The notes beneath the pieces were generated by a model. It was not told where the DNA came from and searched no databases. It saw only the letters and a program-made list of their open reading frames with translations. A stretch of 7,515 nt of DNA, from the NCBI GenBank assembly GCA_040509055.1, contig JBEVLT010000478.1, forward strand, positions 1 through 7,515, read 5' to 3'. This document shows positions 1 to 5,045 of the stretch, one piece after another. Both the position numbers and the translations under genes were made by a program. How positions within the stretch are numbered: the stretch's first letter is position 1; every line of letters begins with the position of its first letter. Source of the stretch: JAJKIP01 sp040509055. GTDB taxonomy: Bacteria; Bacteroidota; Bacteroidia; Chitinophagales; Chitinophagaceae.

Positions 1-729
1 GAGACCCTAATCGAAAATTATGAGTATGCTACGATCGGGGTCGCTTACAAAAACTTTTCCCAGGCGCCCGCCATTACCATACAGGTAAATGATGCTGTGC
101 TGGGAACATTACAGGCAGGCATTACAGGTGAATACAGAATCCTGCTGTCCGATAAGCCTGTCACGCTGAGGATCAAAAGACAATCCAGCAACGAGTTGCT
201 GCTCGATTCCGTTTTTGTCCCGAAGCGGAATAATTATTTTACCCTCTTCATTACCGACCTGCTGAATGTCGCATCTTTTTACACGCCTCCCGCCACGCCC
301 GTTCCCGGCGACTCCAACAGGCTGCAGCTGCTGAACAACGTGAAAGTGCAGGGCGTTGGCAAAAAAGTGAATTTCAAATTCTTTGCCCCTGCCACGCCGA
401 GCCAGGCCGCGTTTGAAGAGTTGACCGCTTATGCATTGAACAATGTGGAATATGGCAAGCTGAGCCCTGTCATCAACATAGCCGTATCCAAATACCCGGT
501 CGGGCAGCCGCAAACCATATCCAGGGCTGTTTATATTAAGGCCTATGATGCAGAAACAGGACAATTGCTGATCGACCTGAAAACCGGGGCTTCCAACGCC
601 ACGTATGGACGCATTATTTCCAGCGCCAGCCTCGCAACGGCCGGGGGGAAATATACCGTCGTAAATGTAAGCGTGCAAAATACCAGTACGGTGGCCTATA
701 CGCAGCCTTTTGCCAGCTACCCCATGTAA
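1..729 (+). CDS. Putative secreted beta-rich protein, DUF4397-like (5' partial)
   Basis: The frame is open from the first base, so the start codon and any signal peptide lie outside the window; 242 residues are visible, ending at TAA 727-729. I do not recognise the gene with certainty. The visible chain has two beta-rich units. The first (about residues 10-80) has the alternating hydrophobic pattern and late 'NNYFTLFITD' strand seen in DUF4397-type domains of Bacteroidetes surface lipoproteins. The second (about residues 98-240) is similar in style, with 'AVYIKAYDAETGQLL' and 'GGKYTVVNVSVQN' strands. A Pro/Thr linker (TPPATPVPG) separates them. There are no cysteines, catalytic motifs or membrane segments. 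An extracytoplasmic, probably lipid-anchored protein is the best inference; the DUF4397 assignment is tentative. A hairpin about 80 bases downstream could end its transcript. Confidence 0.8.
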   Translation, partial: ETLIENYEYATIGVAYKNFSQAPAITIQVNDAVLGTLQAGITGEYRILLSDKPVTLRIKRQSSNELLLDSVFVPKRNNYFTLFITDLLNVASFYTPPATPVPGDSNRLQLLNNVKVQGVGKKVNFKFFAPATPSQAAFEELTAYALNNVEYGKLSPVINIAVSKYPVGQPQTISRAVYIKAYDAETGQLLIDLKTGASNATYGRIISSASLATAGGKYTVVNVSVQNTSTVAYTQPFASYPM

Positions 730-808
730 ACCAGTATCTTCTATAGCTAAGCAGTCATAGCTACTCCAGTCATGCTTTTGAAAAACCGGCTATTGTAGCA
801 TCAGGCAC

Positions 809-838
809 GTCCCGGTTTTCCAGCCGGGACTACTTTTT
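809..838 (+). terminator. Hairpin, possible terminator after the first gene
   Basis: A perfect 7-bp inverted repeat (GTCCCGG at 809-815, CCGGGAC at 824-830) encloses an 8-base loop, and a TACTTTTT tract follows at 831-838. It lies about 80 bases past the stop of the first gene. The T run begins four bases after the stem, so termination efficiency is uncertain. The hairpin core resembles another intergenic hairpin at 2752-2781, so it could be an interspersed repeat instead. The rest of 730-893 shows no convincing gene or promoter. Confidence 0.4.
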
Positions 839-893
839 CCATCCGGCAACACCCGTGGGCCCTGATCCGGAACCTTAACCATTGAACCCCTCT

Positions 894-962
894 ATGAAAA
901 CGCAGCACCTTCTCTTTATCATGCTGGTATCGGTCATCGTACTTGCCTGGCTGAGCGCCTGA
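894..962 (+). CDS. 22-codon ORF: lipoprotein signal peptide ending at the lipobox, possible remnant or leader
   Basis: ATG at 894 opens a 22-residue ORF that ends at TGA 960-962. It begins MKTQH, continues with a hydrophobic core (LLFIMLVSVIVLAW) and ends LSA, followed directly by the stop. This is the layout of a bacterial type II signal peptide (charged n-region, hydrophobic h-region, lipobox L-S-A-C) with TGA where the cysteine codon TGC or TGT would be. It may be the 5' remnant of a small lipoprotein gene broken by a point change, a short membrane peptide, or a leader ORF. Beyond the TGA, the +1-shifted frame runs to a TAA at 1013-1015, just before the terminator at 1020, which would suit a lipoprotein of about 40 residues with one base lost. 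No clear TAnnTTTG promoter is seen upstream. Expression is unproven. Confidence 0.35.
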   Translation: MKTQHLLFIMLVSVIVLAWLSA

Positions 963-1019
963 CAGCAAGCCGGGTTGCTACGGCAGGGCATTCCCACTCA
1001 TACCGGCAACCTTAACAGC

Positions 1020-1045
1020 AATCCCGGCGCCGGCCGGGATTTTTT
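1020..1045 (+). terminator. Intrinsic terminator upstream of hutH
   Basis: The arms AATCCCGGC (1020-1028) and GCCGGGATT (1033-1041) form a 9-bp GC-rich stem with a four-base loop, and the T run 1040-1045 follows. This is a classic rho-independent terminator. It lies between the 22-codon ORF and hutH, so it argues that hutH starts downstream of it and not at the upstream in-frame TTG (975). A second copy of the 3' arm (GGCCGGGAT, 1032-1040) occurs at 1055-1063 and could pair with the same 5' arm, giving an alternative fold. Confidence 0.7.
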
Positions 1046-1086
1046 ATACGGTCAGGCCGGGATACCACCCATAGCACATTATTCAC

Positions 1087-1094
1087 TTACTTTG
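1087..1094 (+). promoter_or_regulatory. Possible -7 element for hutH
   Basis: TTACTTTG matches the Bacteroidota -7 consensus TAnnTTTG at all defined positions but one. It ends 18 bases before the hutH ATG, nearly the same spacing as the perfect box in front of hutU. No convincing TTTG or TTG -33 element is seen at the usual distance, so the call is weak. It lies downstream of the terminator at 1020-1045, which fits independent transcription of hutH. Confidence 0.35.
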
Positions 1095-1112
1095 GGCCCA
1101 CAATCACCTTGC

Positions 1113-2675
1113 ATGAATCCTGTTTTTGAATATGGAACCGGCCGGCTCACCACGGGCACCGCGCTTGCCATCGCCGGCGGCTCCGTGAAAGCGAAGCTGA
1201 GCGAAGAGGCCGTACGGAAAATAAAAGCCTGCGCCGCGCAGGTGCAGCAGATCGTGGCCGAGAACAAAACGGTCTACGGCATCAATACCGGTTTCGGCAT
1301 CCTGGCCAATACCAGCATTTCGCCGGAAGACACCCGTACGCTGCAGCATAAAATCCTTCAAAGCCATAGCGTGGGAGTGGGGGATCCCGTGCCGCCCGAA
1401 ATCGCCCGGCTGATGCTGATCACCAAAGTGCATTCGCTGGCACAAGGTTTCAGCGGTGTGCAATTGCCAACGATCGAACGCATCATCTGGCATATCGAAA
1501 ACGGTGTAACGCCCGTGGTGCCGGAAAAGGGGAGCGTGGGCGCCAGCGGCGACCTGGCCCCCCTGGCACACCTGTTTTTGCCCCTGATCGGCCTGGGCGA
1601 GTGCTATTACAAAGGCGAACGGAAACAAACCGCGACAATACTGCAGCAGGAAGGGATACAGCCCCTGCAATTAGGCCCCAAGGAAGGGCTGGCGCTGATC
1701 AACGGTACGCAATTCATCCTCAGCTATGCGGTCAGGAACGTGCAGCGAATGCACAACTGCCTCGAAGCGGCCGATATCATCGGCGCCATGAGCCTTGAAG
1801 CGCTAACGGGTACCAAGGCCCCCTTTGACGAGCGGCTGCATGCCCTGCGGCCCTTTGCCGGCAACCAGCTGGTGGCGCAGCGGCTGCGGCTGTTGCTCCA
1901 CGACTCGGCCATCATGCAGAGCCATATGGACTGCGGCCGCGTGCAGGACCCGTATTCCCTTCGCTGCATGCCGCAGGTGCACGGCGCCAGCCGCAATGCC
2001 TGGCTGCATTTGAAACAGCTCACTGAGACCGAGCTGAATGCCGTGACCGACAACCCGATCATCTTCAGCGCGCACGATACCATCAGCGGCGGCAACTTCC
2101 ACGGGCAACCGCTGGCCCTGCCGCTGGACTATGCCTGTTTTGCGGCTGCGGAAGCAGGCAATATCGCCGACCGGCGCTGCTATTTATTGCTCGAAGGCAA
2201 ATGGGGCCTGCCGGTGCTGCTGATGAAGGACGTGGGGCTCAACAGCGGGTTCATGATCCCGCAATACACCACGGCCGCCCTGGTCACGGAAAATAAAACG
2301 CTGTGCTTCCCGGCCAGCGCCGACAGCATTCCCACCTCGCTGGGGCAGGAGGACCATGTGAGCATGGGCAGCATCAGCGGGCGCAAGCTCAGCCGGGTGC
2401 TGGACAACCTGGAGTATATTCTCGCCATCGAGCTGATGACGGCCTGCCAGGCCATCGAGTTTCGCCGGCCATTGAAAAGCAGCGCCATTCTTGAGTTCGC
2501 GCACGACTATGTCCGCGAGTTCGTGAGTTTTGCCGAAGAGGACCGCATCTTTGCCAACGATATCAACGATACCAAACGGATCATCGGCGATTTCAGCTTT
2601 GTGCGGAAAGTGGATGCGTTTGCGGAATCGAAAGGGATAGCGCTGAATGCCGGGGCAGGGGAGTTCTCGCTGTGA
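1113..2675 (+). CDS. hutH: Histidine ammonia-lyase
   Basis: Cytoplasmic enzyme that removes ammonia from L-histidine to give urocanate, the first step of histidine catabolism (EC 4.3.1.3). The 520-residue length is slightly above the usual ~510. The Ala-Ser-Gly triad that cyclises into the MIO electrophile is at residues 144-146 in GSVGASGDLAPLAH. Other family landmarks are YGINTGFG (55-62, catalytic-loop Tyr55), NGTQ (197-200), QDPYSLRCMPQVHGA (278-292, with Tyr281 and Arg284), GGNFHGQP (326-333) and the C-terminal SADSIPTSLGQEDHVSMG (402-419). ATG 1113 is chosen because homology begins there and an intrinsic terminator and possible promoter lie just upstream; the frame stays open back to a TTG at 975, but that stretch is not HutH-like. 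A hairpin terminator follows. The partner gene hutU lies 2.4 kb downstream, separated by a peptidase unit. All active-site motifs are intact, so the enzyme should be functional. Confidence 0.97.
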   Translation: MNPVFEYGTGRLTTGTALAIAGGSVKAKLSEEAVRKIKACAAQVQQIVAENKTVYGINTGFGILANTSISPEDTRTLQHKILQSHSVGVGDPVPPEIARLMLITKVHSLAQGFSGVQLPTIERIIWHIENGVTPVVPEKGSVGASGDLAPLAHLFLPLIGLGECYYKGERKQTATILQQEGIQPLQLGPKEGLALINGTQFILSYAVRNVQRMHNCLEAADIIGAMSLEALTGTKAPFDERLHALRPFAGNQLVAQRLRLLLHDSAIMQSHMDCGRVQDPYSLRCMPQVHGASRNAWLHLKQLTETELNAVTDNPIIFSAHDTISGGNFHGQPLALPLDYACFAAAEAGNIADRRCYLLLEGKWGLPVLLMKDVGLNSGFMIPQYTTAALVTENKTLCFPASADSIPTSLGQEDHVSMGSISGRKLSRVLDNLEYILAIELMTACQAIEFRRPLKSSAILEFAHDYVREFVSFAEEDRIFANDINDTKRIIGDFSFVRKVDAFAESKGIALNAGAGEFSL

Positions 2676-2684
2676 ACCAAGGAT

Positions 2685-2718
2685 CTGCCTGCCATGTCTT
2701 CGGCAGGCAGGGACTTTT
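2685..2718 (+). terminator. Hairpin terminator after hutH
   Basis: A perfect 9-bp inverted repeat, CTGCCTGCC (2685-2693) and GGCAGGCAG (2702-2710), has an 8-base loop and begins nine bases after the hutH stop. It is followed by GGAC and a short T run (2715-2718). The position is right for ending the hutH transcript, but the T run is short and offset, so it may stabilise the 3' end as much as terminate. Confidence 0.5.
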
Positions 2719-3037
2719 AAAAGACTGGCAAAAAATGAATAGGATCAGGTCTCGTTACCCGGGCCTGAAGACCCGGAGCGACAAAGAAAATCAGTTGGCT
2801 TAGCCACAGCTGCCACGTACTATCCTTCATGCATCTTTACATTCCTTCTCATTGCTGTTACATCCCGCGACAATGTTTTGCGCAGGGTGTTTTCACGGTA
2901 GAAATGCCGTGCTTACCACATTGACAGCCATTGGCGCAACCTGTAGTTTTAAATCATCTTTTTTTATAGCTCTGTACGGCGACAAAAGCTGGTACGAAGG
3001 CTATCAAACAGGATCTCAGCATAGTAACAGGGTTGCA
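2719..3037. other. Intergenic region, no supported gene
   Basis: About 320 bases between the hutH terminator and the promoter of the peptidase unit. It contains one imperfect hairpin (2752-2781). A 67-codon frame (2852-3055, TTG start) and a 22-codon frame (2735-2803) exist, but neither shows a recognisable motif, convincing signal peptide or promoter. I see no RNA gene here. Confidence 0.5.
2752..2781. repeat. Imperfect inverted repeat (intergenic hairpin)
   Basis: CCGGG (2759-2763) pairs with CCCGG (2772-2776) around the loop CCTGAAGA. Outer arms TCGTT (2752-2756) and AGCGA (2777-2781) add five pairs, one of them G-T, after a two-base bulge. No T run follows on either side, so it is not an obvious terminator. 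The core resembles the reverse complement of the hairpin at 809-830, so the two may belong to one interspersed palindrome family. Confidence 0.35.
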
Positions 3038-3067
3038 TTGAAAACGGCGCGATAATCGGTATCTTTG
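3038..3067 (+). promoter_or_regulatory. Bacteroidota promoter for the small protein and S8 peptidase unit
   Basis: TTG (3038-3040), a 19-base spacer, then TATCTTTG (3060-3067), a perfect match to the -7 consensus TAnnTTTG with the usual spacing to a TTTG/TTG -33 element. Transcription would start a few bases after 3067, very close to the first candidate ATG (3071). The message would then be leaderless or use the ATG at 3080. No terminator is seen between the two downstream genes, so this promoter probably serves both. Confidence 0.6.
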
Positions 3068-3070
3068 GAA

Positions 3071-3307
3071 ATGCCAGTGATGATAAAATTAAAATTGCCG
3101 GAGTCTCTCACCCAGTTTCACCGGGTGAAGGAACTGCCGGGCCTGGCCGGTCTCCCGCTCGATCCGTCATTCGGTTTAGTGCCCATCGATCCACGGCAGT
3201 CATTGTACGTGGTGCGGTCAGCCTCCATCGACGACCTGGATCACCGCCGCAAGCTCAGCCCTGAGATTATTGAAGCGTATGGTGATATACGTATCAGTAC
3301 TACCTGA
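3071..3307 (+). CDS. Small protein paralogous to the N-terminal domain of the adjacent S8 peptidase; candidate stand-alone prodomain or inhibitor
   Basis: A 78-residue acidic-to-neutral protein without signal peptide, membrane segment or cysteine. Its sequence follows the N-terminal region of the peptidase encoded 28 bases downstream, in the same order. VMIKLKLPESL (3-13) matches VMVQVKSSTSL of the peptidase (7-17). LAGLP (25-29) matches LAGALP (31-36). LDPSFGLVPI (30-39) matches IDSSYSPVPI (41-50). YVVRS (46-50) matches YVVRG (97-101). The peptidase has an extra Pro/Ala/Gly-rich insert of about 45 residues between the last two. In subtilases this N-terminal position is usually a propeptide that folds and inhibits the enzyme, and free relatives (inhibitor family I9) exist, so an inhibitor or folding partner acting in trans is a reasonable inference, not shown. 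ATG 3080 is an alternative start and fits the promoter better; ATG 3071 keeps the VM pair of the alignment. Confidence 0.75.
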   Translation: MPVMIKLKLPESLTQFHRVKELPGLAGLPLDPSFGLVPIDPRQSLYVVRSASIDDLDHRRKLSPEIIEAYGDIRISTT

Positions 3308-3335
3308 GTGAGCCGGTAATCAAAAACCCATCTAT

Positions 3336-4796
3336 ATGGCAGACCATGTACGTGTGATGGTGCAGGTAAAATCCAGCACCTCACTGGCGGCTACGTCCTT
3401 CAGTACGTATGCAGCATCCCCCTTTCTCGCAGGAGCTTTACCGGGAGGGGTGGAAATCGATTCTTCCTATTCTCCCGTACCGATTCCTGCCCGGGCGCAG
3501 GGAGCGGCCCCTATGTTTAACATGAGCCCCGGAACCGGCCTGGCAGCTCCGGCGCCGGAAGGAGCGTTCGAACCGTTCAATTTTGGTTTTGAAGCAGCAC
3601 CAGCCGCACCCGTTCCCGCCACCTACGTGGTCAGGGGTAGCGTGGAAGCAGCCTACCTGCCACAGTTCCTGGAAAAATCAAAGGACAATCCCAACATCGT
3701 CGGCGTTTTTTCAGATCCTGTCATCAAGCCTGTTGCCACCTGTCCTTCCGGCCCGATGGGCACGGACCGGGATGTGGCTGCCAGGCTCGCCGTAAGCAAG
3801 CTGGCCGCCAAAGGCATGACCGGCGCGGGCGTAAAAGTGGTGATCGTAGACACGGGGGTGAACCTGAAGTACCTGCAGCAGCGCGGCAAAACGCCGGCCT
3901 TCGATAGCCTGCTGAGCTGGGGACCGCAACGCAACCAGCCGCTTGGCAACATGCCGGTCGGCCATGGCACCATGTGCGCCTACGACGTGTGCATTGCTGC
4001 GCCCGAGTGCACGCTGGTCGATCATGCGCTGCTTACCTCTACGGCCAGCGGCGGGTCTGTCATGGACGGCTTCCTGAGCGATGCCGTAGCGTCCTACGGC
4101 GTATTGCTGGGCTACCTGATGAAGGCGCCGGAACCGTTTGCCGGGGATGTATTGCCGCGAACGCTGGTTATCAATAACAGCTGGGGCATGTTCCATCCCT
4201 CCTGGGATTTCCCGGTAGGATCGCCGGGCAACTACAGCGACAATCCCCGCCACCCGTTCAACATTATTGTAGCCAGCCTGGAAGCCGCCGGCGCCGATAT
4301 CCTGTTTGCCGCCGGCAACTGCGGTCCCGAATGCCCGGACAGCAGGTGCCAGGGGGCTACCGCTGAAGGTATTTATGGCGCCAATTCTTCACCAGCCGTC
4401 ACTTCGGTGGCCGGCGTGGTCATCACCGGCGACAGGGTGGGCTACTCCACCAAAGGCCCCGGCCGGCTGGACCACAACAAGCCCGACATTGCCAGCTATA
4501 CGCATTTTGCCGGATCCGGCGTGTACGAGGCCGATGGCGGCACCTCTGCAGCCACACCCGTGCTCACCGGCGTGGTAGCCGCTATCCGGCGGCTGTACCC
4601 GGCCAGCGTTCTGTCTCCGGCCCGGCTTCGTGAATTGTTGCGCCAAACGGCCGATTCCCGCGGCAGCCATGATGAATACGGCGCCGGGGTGATCAACGTG
4701 GAAAAGCTGGTACAGGAGCTGGAAAATTTGCAAAAACCTGCGGGGCAACCGCAGCAACAAGGAAAAAAAGTAAAAATACCGGTACACCAGCCTTAA
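3336..4796 (+). CDS. S8 family (subtilisin-like) serine peptidase, cysteine-rich, cytoplasmic
   Basis: A 486-residue subtilase. The triad is Asp172 in VKVVIVDTGVN, His210 in VGHGTMCA and Ser404 in GGTSAATPVLTG, with oxyanion-hole Asn328 in FAAGNCGP. All four are present, so the protein should be active. Residues 1-55 and 95-132 resemble the small protein encoded just upstream and sit where subtilases carry a propeptide. A low-complexity Pro/Ala/Gly-rich stretch (about 51-96) divides them. The tail (about 465-486) is rich in Gln, Pro and Lys. There is no signal peptide, so it is probably intracellular unless exported unconventionally. It has seven cysteines (136, 214, 219, 225, 329, 333, 338), the last three as C-x3-C-x4-C directly beside the oxyanion Asn. 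That is unusual for classical subtilisins, and I recall similar 'GNCG-CP-RC' motifs in uncharacterised bacterial S8 proteins. The substrate is unknown. It is probably co-transcribed with the upstream gene and ends at a strong terminator. Confidence 0.92.
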   Translation: MADHVRVMVQVKSSTSLAATSFSTYAASPFLAGALPGGVEIDSSYSPVPIPARAQGAAPMFNMSPGTGLAAPAPEGAFEPFNFGFEAAPAAPVPATYVVRGSVEAAYLPQFLEKSKDNPNIVGVFSDPVIKPVATCPSGPMGTDRDVAARLAVSKLAAKGMTGAGVKVVIVDTGVNLKYLQQRGKTPAFDSLLSWGPQRNQPLGNMPVGHGTMCAYDVCIAAPECTLVDHALLTSTASGGSVMDGFLSDAVASYGVLLGYLMKAPEPFAGDVLPRTLVINNSWGMFHPSWDFPVGSPGNYSDNPRHPFNIIVASLEAAGADILFAAGNCGPECPDSRCQGATAEGIYGANSSPAVTSVAGVVITGDRVGYSTKGPGRLDHNKPDIASYTHFAGSGVYEADGGTSAATPVLTGVVAAIRRLYPASVLSPARLRELLRQTADSRGSHDEYGAGVINVEKLVQELENLQKPAGQPQQQGKKVKIPVHQP

Positions 4797-4815
4797 CCGT
4801 ACCTGTGCTGCCTCG

Positions 4816-4843
4816 AAAGACCTGCCTGTGGCGGGTCTTTTTT
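4816..4843 (+). terminator. Strong intrinsic terminator after the S8 peptidase
   Basis: AGACCTGCC (4818-4826) and GGCGGGTCT (4830-4838) form a 9-bp stem with one G-T pair and a three-base loop; two more A-T pairs extend it outward, and the T run 4838-4843 completes a textbook rho-independent terminator. It begins about 20 bases after the peptidase stop and separates that unit from hutU. The remaining 4844-4995 shows no supported gene. Confidence 0.82.
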
Positions 4844-4995
4844 GTTCACAGGTATGCCATGAAGCACGGCGCATCATTACCTATGGTTCCGGCCTGCTCC
4901 ATTTCCTCTTTGAACCACAATGCTACAGCGGCACGGAGTCACACACGTCTTTCCTGCTTTGTGCCGCGATGGTTCAACGCTTCGCTTCCCTGCTC

Positions 4996-5027
4996 TTGTC
5001 TCTTAGCACCTCTTCGCCCTACCTTTG
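4996..5027 (+). promoter_or_regulatory. Bacteroidota promoter for hutU
   Basis: TTG (4996-4998), a 21-base spacer and TACCTTTG (5020-5027), which matches the -7 consensus TAnnTTTG exactly. Transcription would start around 5032-5035, giving a leader of roughly 12 bases before ATG 5046. This rules out the in-frame TTG at 5025, which lies inside the -7 box, as the start codon. Confidence 0.6.
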
Positions 5028-5045
5028 CCCCAAATCACGCTCCAT

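Noticed and set aside
960..962. Selenocysteine recoding of the TGA joining the signal peptide to the hutH frame
   Set aside because: A transcription terminator lies between them, HutH is a cytoplasmic enzyme, and a lipid-anchored fusion makes little sense; a continuous frame of this length in GC-rich DNA is expected by chance.
975..1112. N-terminal extension of HutH from TTG 975
   Set aside because: The extra 46 residues do not resemble HutH, the region contains an intrinsic terminator (1020-1045), and ATG 1113 lies at the expected start of homology.
2735..2803. 22-codon ORF beginning MNRIRSRYPG
   Set aside because: It overlaps an imperfect hairpin that explains its composition, and there is no promoter or family evidence.
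2852..3055. 67-codon frame between hutH and the peptidase unit
   Set aside because: TTG start, no recognisable motif, no promoter, and its end overlaps the -33 part of the promoter at 3038-3067. Too weak to call.
4928..4967. Inverted repeat GCGGCAC / GTGCCGC upstream of hutU as an operator
   Set aside because: Arms are only seven bases and 26 bases apart, with nothing else linking them to a known regulator; could easily be chance.
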